In this document: positions 17,601 through 27,141 of the stretch, piece after piece
How positions within the stretch are numbered: position 1 is the first letter of the stretch
How the letters are laid out: each line of letters opens with the position of its first letter
Assembly: GCF_003602095.1 (NCBI RefSeq)
Contig: NZ_RAHH01000023.1
Span: 37,774-101,773 of the forward strand
DNA: 64,000 nucleotides
Direction: 5' to 3'
From: Rahnella woolbedingensis
Lineage (GTDB): Bacteria; Pseudomonadota; Gammaproteobacteria; Enterobacterales; Enterobacteriaceae
Position numbers and translations under genes: made by a program
The notes under the pieces: generated by a model
Told to the model about the DNA's origin: nothing
What the model saw: only the letters and a program-made list of their open reading frames with translations
The model's database searches: none

Positions 17601-19469
17601 TTATCCCTGTGCGACCCAGTGATGTTCACTGACGCGGGAATATTTGAGTTTTTCTATCTGTACACCCGCCGGATGCACCGGCGATTTCACTTCCACATCA
17701 TCAAAATGACGTAACGCACGCTGCGTCGGATCTGCCACCGGCACCGAACTGAGCAGGCGTCGGGTGTAAGAGTGTTGAGGATTACCGAACACGGCATCGC
17801 GCGGACCCATTTCCACAATCTGCCCGCTGTACATCACCGCCACGCGATTGGCGATACGCTCCACCACCGCCATGTCGTGCGAAATAAACAGCCACGCAAC
17901 GCCGGTTTCACGCTGTAAATCCATCATCAGATTGACCACCTGCGCCTGGATGGAGACATCCAGCGCTGACACGGCTTCGTCGGCAATAATCACCTGAGGC
18001 TGTAACGCCATCGCCCGCGCAATTGCAATGCGCTGACGCTGGCCGCCGGAGAATTCGTGCGGATAACGCCGCGCGTGAGAGGGTTCGAGTCCGACACTTT
18101 TCAGCAACTGATTCACCACCGGCGTGGCGTCAGCCAATGACTTTTTCAGGCCGTGCAGTAATAGCGGTTCGGCAATGGAAAACCCGACGGTCAGACGCGG
18201 ATTGAGCGAGGAGTAGGGATCCTGAAATACCATCTGGATCTGACGGCGCACTGCCTGAAACGGCGTGTCGCGCATCAGGGTGATTTCTTTGCCTTCAAGA
18301 TGAATGCTTTCGGATTCACTGCCGACCAGCCGCAGGATGGCGCGGCCGGTGGTGGATTTGCCGCAACCGCTCTCACCGACCAGCGCCAGCGTTTCGCCCG
18401 GCCATATTGAGAAATCGATTTGTTCTACGGCGTGGACTTCTCTGGTGACGCGGGATAAAACGCCTGAGCGGATCGGATAACAAACGCTCAGCCCGCGCAC
18501 ATCCAGCAGCGGTGGCGAAGCGTAATCAGCGGTTTTCTGATCGTCTTCCGCTGGCGGAATGTGAGGCAGATCACCTGCAATCGATTGCTTTTCTGGTGAA
18601 ATGTTTTGACCGGTTTTGGCGGCTAACAGCGGGAACCGGCGCGGCCATTTCAGCCCCTGCATATCGCCCAGTTTTGGCACCGCGGCCAGCAATGCGCGGG
18701 TATAAGGATGCTGCGCATTGGCGAAAATCCCGGTCACGCTGCCCTGCTCCACGACCTTGCCCTGATACATCACCACCACGCGGTCAGCGATTTCCGCTAC
18801 CACGCCCATATCGTGGGTGATGAACAGAACCGACATATCGCTGCCTTTTTGCAGATCGCGCAGAATTTGCAGAATACGCGCCTGCACCGTGACATCCAGC
18901 GCGGTTGTCGGTTCGTCAGCAATCAGCAACGCCGGATCACAGGCCAGCGCCTGCGCAATCATTACGCGCTGACGCATGCCGCCGGAAAGTTCATGCGGGT
19001 AACATTTCAGGATACGTTCGACGTCAGGAATACGCACCTGTTTCAGCAGTTCGCGGGCTTTGTTCAGCGCCGTGGCTTTGTTCGCCATACCGTGATCCAG
19101 CAGCCCTTCGGTAAGCTGATCGCCGACGCGCAGCACCGGATTGAGCGAGGTCATCGGCTCCTGGAAGATCATCGACATTTCCTGACCGCGCAGTTTACGC
19201 CGTGATTCTGCCGACAATGAAGTCAGTGCATGGCGCGTGCCGTTGCGGCCAAAAAATTCGATACTGCCTGCATCGATGTGCGCCGAGTCGGGCAGCAGCC
19301 CCATCACGCTCAGTGAGGTGACGGATTTACCTGATCCGCTTTCGCCGACCACCGCCACCACTTCACCTTTATTAACAGAGAAGGAAACGCCTTTCAGCGC
19401 CTGCGTTTTGCCTTGCCGGCCGGAGAATGTGACCGACAAATCGTTAATCTGCAAAATGGGCACTGTCAT
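17601..19469 (-). CDS. Double-domain peptide ABC transporter ATPase (GsiA-like)
   Basis: 622 residues from the ATG at 19469 (a TTG one codon earlier is less likely). Two complete ABC domains are fused: Walker A at 42-49 (GESGSGKS) and 365-372 (GESGCGKS), each followed by a signature (LSGGM and FSGGQ) and a Walker B with DEPTTALD or DEAVSALD. Each half ends with the oligopeptide-type extension ([18 protein letters not shown]). E. coli GsiA has the same fused design and powers glutathione import. It lies between dgcA and the binding protein. Confidence 0.93.
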   Translation of the reverse strand: MTVPILQINDLSVTFSGRQGKTQALKGVSFSVNKGEVVAVVGESGSGKSVTSLSVMGLLPDSAHIDAGSIEFFGRNGTRHALTSLSAESRRKLRGQEMSMIFQEPMTSLNPVLRVGDQLTEGLLDHGMANKATALNKARELLKQVRIPDVERILKCYPHELSGGMRQRVMIAQALACDPALLIADEPTTALDVTVQARILQILRDLQKGSDMSVLFITHDMGVVAEIADRVVVMYQGKVVEQGSVTGIFANAQHPYTRALLAAVPKLGDMQGLKWPRRFPLLAAKTGQNISPEKQSIAGDLPHIPPAEDDQKTADYASPPLLDVRGLSVCYPIRSGVLSRVTREVHAVEQIDFSIWPGETLALVGESGCGKSTTGRAILRLVGSESESIHLEGKEITLMRDTPFQAVRRQIQMVFQDPYSSLNPRLTVGFSIAEPLLLHGLKKSLADATPVVNQLLKSVGLEPSHARRYPHEFSGGQRQRIAIARAMALQPQVIIADEAVSALDVSIQAQVVNLMMDLQRETGVAWLFISHDMAVVERIANRVAVMYSGQIVEMGPRDAVFGNPQHSYTRRLLSSVPVADPTQRALRHFDDVEVKSPVHPAGVQIEKLKYSRVSEHHWVAQG

Positions 19470-19499
19470 CAATAAACGCCTCCTTTATAGGCTGAACTG

Positions 19500-20465
19500 T
19501 TAAAGCCAGACTTCACCGTTTTCATAGCGCAATGCCGGTTCGGCGTCCTGCGCCAGCCAGATTGGCCCGTCGAGATCAACACGCTCGGCCTGCACCGCCA
19601 CCGGCAACGCCGCTTCCATCGCAATGGAAGAACCGAGCATGCAGCCAACCATAATCCGCAGACCGAACTGCCGGGCGATATCAGTCATCGCCAGCGCTTC
19701 GGTCAGACCACCGCATTTGTCGAGCTTGATGTTGATCATCTCGTAACGATCCCGCAGACCTTCGATATCCCCACGCTCATGACAGCTTTCATCGGCGCAA
19801 ACAGGAATAGGATGCAAACAACGCACCAGATCTTTGTCATTCCCGGCAGGAAGTGGCTGTTCGATCATGGCCACGTTGAATTCATGCAATGCCTCGAACA
19901 AACTCCCGAGATCTAAACCGAGCCAGGCTTCATTCGCGTCCACCACCAGCGTGGCGTGCGGTGCAGCGGCGCGGATAGCCGCCACTTTCTCGATAATCTC
20001 TTCGCGGTCGAGTTTGATTTTCAGCAATTGCGCGCCACCGGCGACGGCCACTTCTGCCGCTTTCGCCATGTTTTCTACTGAATCGAGACTGAGGGTTTCG
20101 GCAGTAATCACCGACACAGGCTTTGGCATATCAAGCAGTTGCCACAGGTCTTTGCCCTGTTTTGCCGCATCGAGACGCCACATTGCACAATCGAGGGCAT
20201 TACGTGCCGAGCCCATTGGTAACGCCTGCTGTAATGCTTCGCGGCTCAGTCCCTGTTCCACCTGCGGGCGGATAAGCTCAAGTTGCTCGCAAACGCTTTG
20301 CGGCGATTCCTGATAGCGGGCGGTCGGTGTGCATTCCCCGACGGCGGTATATTCACCGTCGGTCAGGGAAACGCGCACCACCGTGACGGCTGTGCGGGTT
20401 CCGCGAGAAATCGCAAACGGCTTTGCCAGCGGCAACTCTGTAGACTGGAAAGTCATCTGAATCAT
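19500..20465 (-). CDS. dgcA: Enolase-superfamily N-acyl-D-amino acid racemase / dipeptide epimerase (DgcA-like)
   Basis: 321 residues of the muconate-lactonizing subgroup. Catalytic bases are Lys149/Lys151 (KIK) and Lys247 (INIKLDK); metal ligands are Asp176 (DANEA), Glu202 (IEQPLP) and Asp225 (ADES). By family it could be an L-Ala-D/L-Glu epimerase (YcjG) or the N-acetyl-D-Glu racemase DgcA. Direct linkage to dgcN (TGATG overlap) favours DgcA, which turns N-acetyl-D-Glu into the L form. Both roles recycle D-Glu from cell-wall peptides. Confidence 0.82.
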   Translation of the reverse strand: MIQMTFQSTELPLAKPFAISRGTRTAVTVVRVSLTDGEYTAVGECTPTARYQESPQSVCEQLELIRPQVEQGLSREALQQALPMGSARNALDCAMWRLDAAKQGKDLWQLLDMPKPVSVITAETLSLDSVENMAKAAEVAVAGGAQLLKIKLDREEIIEKVAAIRAAAPHATLVVDANEAWLGLDLGSLFEALHEFNVAMIEQPLPAGNDKDLVRCLHPIPVCADESCHERGDIEGLRDRYEMINIKLDKCGGLTEALAMTDIARQFGLRIMVGCMLGSSIAMEAALPVAVQAERVDLDGPIWLAQDAEPALRYENGEVWL

Positions 20466-21475
20466 CAGCCGTTGTCCTTAATCCATTGCGCGATATTTTT
20501 GATGCCGAAACGCACCGGATCGGTAGCAGGTACGCCAAATTCTTCGCTGATTTCAGCCAGCGCGATTTTCGCTTCTTCTTCACTGACCGCCGAAGTATTC
20601 AGAGAGAAACCGGCCAGTTTCACTTCCGGGCTGGTCAGGCTGGCCGCCGCCAGATTGGTATCAAGGCACTGACGTAACGTCGGCATAAACTGATGTGGCA
20701 GATGACGCATGTGCGGACGGCCAAGTTCATGGCACATCACTAATAAATGCGCCTGCGCGCCGTGGATAAGCCCCATGCTGACACCGGCAAAAGACGGGTG
20801 ATACAGCGAGCCCTGACCTTCGATAATGTCCCAGTGATCGTCGTCATTGGCCGGAGACAGCGCTTCGACAGCACCGGAAATGAAATCAGCAATCACCGCA
20901 TCAATCGCAATACCCGCACCCGCCACCAGCACGCCGGTCTGACCGGTCGCACGGAAATCAGCGTTTAAATCCAGCTCCCGCATGGCGGCTTCCAGCGCCA
21001 GCGAGGTGTACATTTTGCCGACCGAGCAGTCGGTGCCGACGGTCAGAATACGTTTGCCGCTGCGCTTTTTGCCGGTGCCGGTGTCGAGTTCTGGCTGCAT
21101 ATGGCGCACGTCAAACAGCTCCACGTGATGTTCTTTGGCCAGTTCAACCAGTTCAGGAATGTCATTCAGCCCCTGATGCAGGCCGTTGGCGACGTTAAGC
21201 CCCGCGCGGATCGCCGCTTTGATCGAATCCAGCCAGTGTTTCGGTAATTTGCCGCCGGAGTTCGCGGTGCCCAGCACCATGGTTTTCGCGCCCTGCGCCT
21301 TGGCCGTTTCGATGTCGAGCTCAGGTAATCCCAGGGAAACCGAATCGGTCGCCAGACGGATTTGCCCGACGCAGGATTCAGGACGCCAGACGTGGATGCC
21401 GCGCGCGGTTTTCGCGGCCAGCGGATCCATCACGTCACCAAGGAATAAAAGATACGGCTTTGGAATTTGCTGCAT
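20465..21475 (-). CDS. dgcN: DUF1611 protein, D-glutamate N-acetyltransferase DgcN-like
   Basis: 336 residues: an N-terminal alpha/beta domain beginning YLLFLGDVMDPLAAKTA and a C-terminal P-loop-like domain with GTDCSVGKMYT. This is the DUF1611 family, whose characterised member DgcN N-acetylates D-Glu/D-Asp so that DgcA can racemise it. It is the first gene of the nine-gene cluster, so its upstream region (21476-21660) should hold the operon promoter. The activity is assigned by family and by coupling to dgcA. Confidence 0.82.
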   Translation of the reverse strand: MQQIPKPYLLFLGDVMDPLAAKTARGIHVWRPESCVGQIRLATDSVSLGLPELDIETAKAQGAKTMVLGTANSGGKLPKHWLDSIKAAIRAGLNVANGLHQGLNDIPELVELAKEHHVELFDVRHMQPELDTGTGKKRSGKRILTVGTDCSVGKMYTSLALEAAMRELDLNADFRATGQTGVLVAGAGIAIDAVIADFISGAVEALSPANDDDHWDIIEGQGSLYHPSFAGVSMGLIHGAQAHLLVMCHELGRPHMRHLPHQFMPTLRQCLDTNLAAASLTSPEVKLAGFSLNTSAVSEEEAKIALAEISEEFGVPATDPVRFGIKNIAQWIKDNG

Positions 21476-21663
21476 GTCAGTTTCTCCGGGTTTCTTTTTT
21501 TAATGGGTTCTAATAAGACCCGGTAAATATTCCACGGGAGAAAGCGGCTGACGAATACTTGTTTGGCTTTGGGGTATAACGTGAGGCTATAGGTTTAGTT
21601 ACATGAATTCATTGTGGTTAATGGGTAAGGCGGAGCGGAGATAGCAGGAGATAAATGACAGGC

Positions 21664-21698
21664 ACAAAAAAAGGCAGAGCCAATGAACTCTGCCTTTG
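21664..21698 (-). terminator. Rho-independent terminator of the porin gene
   Basis: On the minus strand, arms AAGGCAGAG/CTCTGCCTT with a nine-base loop are followed by a T tract, about 50 bp after the porin stop at 21748. Confidence 0.88.
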
Positions 21699-21747
21699 CG
21701 ATTACCTTTTTCAGACACAGAATGGGGTAATAATTGGGTTCACTAAC

Positions 21748-22818
21748 TTAGAAGCGGTAAGTCAGTGCTACAGCAACAACGTCATCAGAGCTTACGCCCA
21801 GTTTGTTGTTGTCATCGATCTGGTTGATCATGTAGTCAACATAGGTGTACATGTTTTTGTTGAAGTAGTAAGTCGCACCCACTTCGAAGTATTTGACCAG
21901 GTCAGCATCGCCGATACCGCCTTCAACATCTTTCGCTTTAGACTGTACGTAGCCGATAGAAGGACGCAGACCGTTTTCGAACTGGTACTGTGCAACTAAC
22001 TCATAACCCTGAGTTTTGTTAGCGAAGCCGCCTGGGATTGGTGCCAGGTTACGGGTTTCGTTATACATTGCAGACAGATAAATCTGGTTAGCATCGTATT
22101 TCAGAGCGGTTGCCCATGCAGACGCTTTATCACCGCCGCCGATAGCGGAGTTGGTTTGTGCGTTAGTACGGTCAGATGAAGAACCCGCGATAACAGCACC
22201 GATGCCGGAACCTGCGATATCTTCATAATCGATAGATGCGCCGTAACCGTCGCCGTTGGCTTTAGTCGAGGTGCGACCGTCGTTCTCGTTTTTACCCTGG
22301 TATTGCAGGGCGACGTTCAGGCCGGTGACCAGACCGAAGAAGTCCTGGTTACGGTAAGTTGCCAGACCGTTAGAACGACCCACCATGTAGTTGTCGGAGT
22401 TAGCGGTATCACCACCAAACTCTGGCAGCATATCGGTGAAGCCCAGTGCGTCGTAAACTACACCGTAGTTACGGCCGTAGTCGATAGAACCGAAATCTTT
22501 CACTTTCAGACCCGCAAAGCCCAGACGGGTTTTGTTGCCCAGGTCACCCTGAGATTCTGCGTGGTTAGCCTGAATGTTGTATTCCCACTGACCATAACCG
22601 GTCAATGTGTCGTTAATTTGAGTTTCGCCTTTAAAGCCCAGACGCGCATAAGTCATGTCGCCGTCAGAACCTGTGTCATCAGAGAAATAATGCTTAGCGG
22701 TTACGCGACCGTAGAGGTCCAGTTTGTTACCGTCTTTATTATAAATCTCAGCTGCATTTGCGGTAGAACCCACTGCAATTAAAGAGACCGCTAAGGCCAA
22801 CACACTGCGCTTCATCAT
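21748..22818 (-). CDS. Outer-membrane general porin, OmpC/OmpF family
   Basis: 356 residues. A signal peptide ends in STANA, then [17 protein letters not shown], the classic start of enterobacterial trimeric porins. The constriction-loop motif PEFGGD and the final strand ending in Phe (VALTYRF) are present, predicting a 16-strand barrel for passive diffusion of small polar solutes. It cannot be split between OmpC, OmpF or another paralogue without alignment. It has its own terminator and a very long upstream region. Confidence 0.93.
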   Translation of the reverse strand: MMKRSVLALAVSLIAVGSTANAAEIYNKDGNKLDLYGRVTAKHYFSDDTGSDGDMTYARLGFKGETQINDTLTGYGQWEYNIQANHAESQGDLGNKTRLGFAGLKVKDFGSIDYGRNYGVVYDALGFTDMLPEFGGDTANSDNYMVGRSNGLATYRNQDFFGLVTGLNVALQYQGKNENDGRTSTKANGDGYGASIDYEDIAGSGIGAVIAGSSSDRTNAQTNSAIGGGDKASAWATALKYDANQIYLSAMYNETRNLAPIPGGFANKTQGYELVAQYQFENGLRPSIGYVQSKAKDVEGGIGDADLVKYFEVGATYYFNKNMYTYVDYMINQIDDNNKLGVSSDDVVAVALTYRF

Positions 22819-23077
22819 TATTTAAGTTTCCTTGATCTTTTTATAAAGGATTTCTCATGCCCGTTCTTTTATAGGTCTGGAATATCGGGCTGTGAGTATT
22901 TGTACATGTTTTAAAATACGTCTGTCTGTAAAACGATTTGAACCTTAACACTGAGCACGAAAAGTTAAAATGGAAAAGTTCGGTTCAATAAGTCTTTTTT
23001 AAGTAAAGAGTTGTAACTTAATGTTTCAATCATAAGCTGCTAACCCCCTGATTATATGCGGTTTTCGCATAACAATT

Positions 23078-23112
23078 TGCACCATTACAGTGCGGCGCAC
23101 CATTTCAGTGCA
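23078..23112 (-). promoter_or_regulatory. Two tandem NtrC-like boxes upstream of the porin
   Basis: Both sites have the form GCAC-N7-GTGC, as in the NtrC sites upstream of glnA: GCACTGTAATGGTGCA (23078-23093, read on minus) and TGCACTGAAATGGTGC (23097-23112). Centres are 19 bp apart. They lie about 22 bp upstream of a minus-strand TATAAT. No convincing sigma-54 element follows, so regulation might act on a sigma-70 promoter. Confidence 0.5.
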
Positions 23113-23597
23113 AGATACTCATGATTTTGTAAAGTAGTTGCAAGCTGGATCACCTTTATCAAAAGGTTTTTTTCTGTTAACAATCGTTAAGGAATTCGTG
23201 CTATCTGAAAAGGCTCTGCATTTAAATAGTGCATAGCAGGGTAATTATTTTGAATGGAAATCCATTATCTAATTAATAGAAAAAGCAGCCATAAGATTTT
23301 TGTACTACGCAACTTTCTTCTATTTAGGATTTTTAATAACGACATTGAAAAAAATAAATCCAAATTTAAGGATGCAATAATTACCTGTGTGATTAAATTG
23401 AACGAAATAGTCTATTTATCACCCGCCCGTATTGAGTGGTTTTTATTCAAAACAGGCAGTGGGATTTATTTCGCCTGTTGATGCAATGAAATACGGATAA
23501 TGGCGAAATTCAATCACTCAGATAAAAACGCGTAAAAAACACGCTGTGCGCAGGCAAATTGACGTGAAAATTCGGGGAGGGTACCGGTGGAGACGCT

Positions 23598-23625
23598 TAA
23601 AAAACGGCCTGAAGAACAGGCCGTC
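23598..23625 (-). terminator. Rho-independent terminator of the second peptide-importer operon
   Basis: Minus-strand arms ACGGCCTG/CAGGCCGT with a five-base loop and a run of T, 50 bp after the last ATPase gene. Confidence 0.9.
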
Positions 23626-23674
23626 ATAACCGAGGATTTGCAGTAAACAGCGCAGCGTGGATTGCCGCTGAGAA

Positions 23675-24352
23675 TTAATTGAGAACAATCCCTTTTGCCA
23701 TGTGTACCGCCCTGTCGCACATATGGTCGATCACGTCCGCATCATGGCTGACCAGAATCATGGTCAGGTCGCTGCTGGCTTTAAGGTCGTTGAGCAGGTT
23801 AAGGATTTCCGCCTGCACCGACATATCGAGCGCAGACGTCGGTTCATCAAGCAATAACAGCTTAGGTTTGAGCAGCAGCGCCCGGACAATTGCCACCCGC
23901 TGACGCTGGCCGCCGGAAAGCTGATGTGGATAACGGTGCATCAGCGCCGGATCCAGCCCGACCTGACGGAATCCTTCGGCAATCTTCTGTTCGATGTCCT
24001 GCTCTTTGAGGATTTTCAGCGGCTCCGCCAGCGTGCGCAGCAATTTGTGTTTCGGATGCAGCGACGCATACGGATCCTGAAACACCATTTGTACGTCGCG
24101 CCGCAGGCTGCCGGTGAAAGGTTTGCCGGGTTTTACCTGGTGGTCGAGCAGTGTCAGACCACCGTCCCAGTGACCGTTCAGCCCGGCCAGTACCCATAAC
24201 AGAGAGGATTTACCGCAGCCGGACGGCCCTACCAGTCCGAAGCATTCGCCTTTATTGATGGTCAGGCTGACGTTATGCACCACGGTGCGGACTTCAACGC
24301 CCTGACGGTGCGACACGCTCAGCTGATTCAGTTCAGCGACAATCTCACTCAT
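23675..24352 (-). CDS. Peptide/nickel ABC transporter ATPase, second subunit (DppF/NikE-like)
   Basis: 225 residues, short for DppF (about 330) and nearer NikE-size proteins. Walker A GPSGCGKSS, Q-loop MVFQDPYASLHP, signature LSGGQRQR and Walker B LLLDEPTSALD are all intact. It lacks the C-terminal oligopeptide extension. It overlaps the preceding ATPase by 8 bp and is the last gene of the five-gene operon. Confidence 0.9.
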   Translation of the reverse strand: MSEIVAELNQLSVSHRQGVEVRTVVHNVSLTINKGECFGLVGPSGCGKSSLLWVLAGLNGHWDGGLTLLDHQVKPGKPFTGSLRRDVQMVFQDPYASLHPKHKLLRTLAEPLKILKEQDIEQKIAEGFRQVGLDPALMHRYPHQLSGGQRQRVAIVRALLLKPKLLLLDEPTSALDMSVQAEILNLLNDLKASSDLTMILVSHDADVIDHMCDRAVHMAKGIVLN

Positions 24353-25214
24353 GGTGCGGCTCCTGCTTTAAAGAGGCCAGCAGCGCGCGATCCAGCACCG
24401 GCAGGCGTTCGCCGTGGGTAAATTTGCTCGGTCTGCACGACCATAACGTATGGGTATACGGGTGAGTGGCGTGTGCCAGCTTGTCCGCAGGCAACTCATC
24501 GAGCAGTTCGCCTTTGTACATCACCAGCACGCGCTCGCAGTAGTGCGCCACCTGTTGCAGGTCGTGGCTTATCAGGATCAGCCCCATATTTCGCTGTTCG
24601 ACCAAACGCTCAATTAAGCCCAGCACCTGTTCGCGCATGTCAAAATCCAGCGCCGACGTGGGTTCATCAGCAATCAGCCACTGCGGATCATTGATCAGCG
24701 CAATCGCCAGCATCACGCGCTGGCCCATGCCGCCGGAAAGCTGATGCGGATATTGCTGTTGCAGGAATGCCGGATTTGGCAAACCGACGGCGTTAAGCAT
24801 GTCGGCGACCTTTTCCTGACGTTCTTTACGCCCGAGACGCGTATGCAGGCGCAGCGGTTCTTCGACCTGTTTACCGATTTTTTGCGTCGGATTCAGCGCA
24901 TGTTTCGGATCCTGCATCACCATCGAAACGCGGTTGCCGCGCAGGCGGTTCCATTCCCGTTCTTTTAAGGTGGTCAGGTCGTTATCGCCCAGTGTCAGCT
25001 GCGATGCGCGCAGCTGACACGGATGCGGCAACAGCCCCATCAGCGCGCGGGCGGTCAGGGATTTGCCGGAACCGGATTCACCGACCAGCGCCACTCGTTC
25101 CTGTCCGACGCTCAGTGACAGGGATTTCACCAGTTCCAGCGGACGTTCGCCCGGCAGATAAATGGTGAGATCTTTCGCGACAAGTTTGTCGTTATGCAAA
25201 ATGTCAGTTGCCAT
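24345..25214 (-). CDS. Peptide/nickel ABC transporter ATPase, first subunit (DppD/NikD-like)
   Basis: 289 residues from the ATG at 25214, which overlaps the end of the permease by 11 bp; longer versions of the frame run inside the permease gene. Walker [10 protein letters not shown]-loop MVMQDPKHALNP, a signature of the form LSGGMGQR and Walker B WLIADEPTSALDF are present. The extension HATHPYTHTLW marks an oligopeptide-type ATPase. It forms a heterodimer with the next ATPase. Confidence 0.9.
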   Translation of the reverse strand: MATDILHNDKLVAKDLTIYLPGERPLELVKSLSLSVGQERVALVGESGSGKSLTARALMGLLPHPCQLRASQLTLGDNDLTTLKEREWNRLRGNRVSMVMQDPKHALNPTQKIGKQVEEPLRLHTRLGRKERQEKVADMLNAVGLPNPAFLQQQYPHQLSGGMGQRVMLAIALINDPQWLIADEPTSALDFDMREQVLGLIERLVEQRNMGLILISHDLQQVAHYCERVLVMYKGELLDELPADKLAHATHPYTHTLWSCRPSKFTHGERLPVLDRALLASLKQEPHHE

Positions 25215-26079
25215 GTCGTGGATCCATTTTGTCACGCAAGCCATCGCCCAGCAGGTTGAACGCCAGGCTGGCGAAGAGAATTGCCCCGCCCGGTGCGGCG
25301 GCGACCCACCACTGGTCGAAAATGACTTTACTGCCTTCGGCAACCATTGAGCCCCATTCGGCGGTTGGCGGCTGAATACCCATGCCGAGAAAGCCCAGAC
25401 CGGCGGAGGCCAGAATAATACCGCCGAGGCTGAGCGCCGCGCGCACTACGGCGCTTGGCAAACACAGCGGCAGAATGTGGCCGAACATCAGGCGCAATCC
25501 TCCGATGCCCTGCATACGTGCCGCGGCCAGATAATCACTGCGGCGCAGCGCCAGCGTTTCTGCCCTCGCCTGACGGGCAAACGGCGGCCAGCTGGTGAAG
25601 GCCAGCGCCAGCGCACCGTTCATCAGGCCAGGACCGAGGATAGCGACCAGCGCCAGCGCCATCACCAGACTGGGTAATGACATCACGATATCGGTCAGAC
25701 GCATCAGAATTCGCTCGAACCAGCCACCGATATAACCAGCGCTGATGCCGATCAGCAGGCCCACAGGAATGGTCAGCACCAAAATCAGCGACACCAGCAG
25801 CAGCGTCGGGCGCGCGCCGTAAATCACACGGGATAACAGGTCACGACCAAAACCGTCGGTGCCCAGCCAGTGCGTGAGCGAAGGCGGCAATAAACGCAGT
25901 TCGATGTGCTGAATGTTCGGGTCAAAAGGTGCCAGCAACGGCGCAAGCAGCGCGGTCAGCACCAGAATGGCGACCAGCACCAGCCCGACGCTCAGCGTGG
26001 TAATACGGCGCGCAGGTTTCCAGACGTTGGTCCCGATTTCGACCTGCACGGGTTGTTCAGGGATCATTTGTTGTGTCAT
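25204..26079 (-). CDS. Peptide/nickel ABC transporter permease, C subunit
   Basis: 291 residues with DppC/NikC markers: a first helix ending LLAPFDP, HWLGTDGFGRDL, the EAA loop SDYLAAARMQGI and the terminal GDGLRDKMDPR. It lies 9 bp downstream of its partner permease. Confidence 0.92.
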   Translation of the reverse strand: MTQQMIPEQPVQVEIGTNVWKPARRITTLSVGLVLVAILVLTALLAPLLAPFDPNIQHIELRLLPPSLTHWLGTDGFGRDLLSRVIYGARPTLLLVSLILVLTIPVGLLIGISAGYIGGWFERILMRLTDIVMSLPSLVMALALVAILGPGLMNGALALAFTSWPPFARQARAETLALRRSDYLAAARMQGIGGLRLMFGHILPLCLPSAVVRAALSLGGIILASAGLGFLGMGIQPPTAEWGSMVAEGSKVIFDQWWVAAAPGGAILFASLAFNLLGDGLRDKMDPRHGN

Positions 26080-26088
26080 AAGCGAAAA

Positions 26089-27141
26089 CTACCGGGTCCG
26101 CGGATCGAGCAAATAAGTAAGGGCATCAGCCAGCGCATTGAGCAGTACGAAACAGGTACCGATCAGCAGCGTGGCGCCAAGGATTGCCGGAGTATCCGCC
26201 GCAAACAGCGCAGTGGTCAGATAACGTCCGACGCCCGGCCAGGCAAACACCGTTTCGGTCAGTACCGCGCCTTCGAGCAGGCTGGCGTAGGAGAGCGAAA
26301 GTACGGTGATCAACGTGCCCAGTACATTCGGGAATACGTGGCACAGTAAAACCCGCACCCTGCCCGCGCCTTTGGAACGCGCCAGAATCACGTATTCTTT
26401 GTTCATTTCACCGAGCATCGAGGCGCGCAGCAAACGGGTGATCCCCGCCATAGACAGCATCGCCAGCACGGTGACCGGCAACCATAAATGGCTGATGGCG
26501 TTGTAGAACATTTCACGGTCACCGGACAGCCAGGTATCGATCAGCACAAACCCGGTGCGCGGCGTCATGGTGTACATATATAAGTCGTCGAGCCGCCCCG
26601 GCCCGCCCGCCCAATGCAGCACGGCGTAAAACAGCAACAGGCCGAGCAGGCTCAGCCAGAATATCGGCACGGAATAGCCGAGCAGCGATACCATTCTCGC
26701 GACGTTATCCAGCCAGCTTCCCGGTTTCCACACGGCGAGAAGTGCCAGCAGAATTCCGAGCGTCCCGCCAAGCAGAATGGCACAGGTGGCCAGTTCGACG
26801 GTCGCCGGGAAGGTGCGCATTAAATCGCTGGCAACCGGCTGCGCTGTGATGCGGGAAATCCCCATATCACCGTGCGCCAGACTCTCCAGATAGCGGGCAA
26901 ATTGCACCGGCACCGACTGGTCGAGACCTAAATCACGACGCACCTGCGCATACGTGGCTTCACTGGCGTGATCGCCCGCCACCTGAAGTGTCGGGTCAAT
27001 CGGCGCAAGGTGGGAAAGCGTAAAGGTGAACGCCAGCAGGCCGAGCAACGTCAGCGCCAGCGAAATTACGCCGGTCAGCAATCGGCCTGACCAGCGCCAG
27101 CCCTGCCGGACGAATCCGGCGGGCGTTGAACTGTCTGTCAT
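26089..27141 (-). CDS. Peptide/nickel ABC transporter permease, B subunit
   Basis: 350 residues, longer than most B subunits because of an extended N-terminus and a periplasmic insert around the GGPGRLDDLYMY segment. The SHLAPIDPTL motif and the EAA loop KEYVILARSKGA are present. Its ATG overlaps the stop of the binding-protein gene by one base (TAATG). Confidence 0.92.
   Translation of the reverse strand: MTDSSTPAGFVRQGWRWSGRLLTGVISLALTLLGLLAFTFTLSHLAPIDPTLQVAGDHASEATYAQVRRDLGLDQSVPVQFARYLESLAHGDMGISRITAQPVASDLMRTFPATVELATCAILLGGTLGILLALLAVWKPGSWLDNVARMVSLLGYSVPIFWLSLLGLLLFYAVLHWAGGPGRLDDLYMYTMTPRTGFVLIDTWLSGDREMFYNAISHLWLPVTVLAMLSMAGITRLLRASMLGEMNKEYVILARSKGAGRVRVLLCHVFPNVLGTLITVLSLSYASLLEGAVLTETVFAWPGVGRYLTTALFAADTPAILGATLLIGTCFVLLNALADALTYLLDPRTR

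Larger units (their letters stand above)
22819..23674. other. Long intergenic region upstream of the porin gene
   Basis: About 855 bp, A/T-rich near the middle. Seen here: on the minus strand, OmpR-like half-sites (TTGAAACAT and GTTAC) at 23011-23030 and a TATAAT hexamer at 23051-23056; a perfect ATGCG/CGCAT inverted repeat at 23056-23070; two NtrC-like boxes (listed separately); a short plus-strand hairpin followed by seven T at 23152-23174, which could end a small divergent RNA; and the terminator of the next operon. A 75-codon plus-strand frame at 23254 looks like noise. Confidence 0.5.

Noticed and set aside
16200..17714. 504-codon plus-strand frame
   Set aside because: Fully antisense to the substrate-binding protein gene, His/Arg-rich as expected from a shadow frame in GC-rich DNA.
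23254..23481. 75-codon open frame in the porin upstream region
   Set aside because: No ribosome-binding site, A/T-rich composition like the surrounding non-coding DNA, and no recognisable motif.
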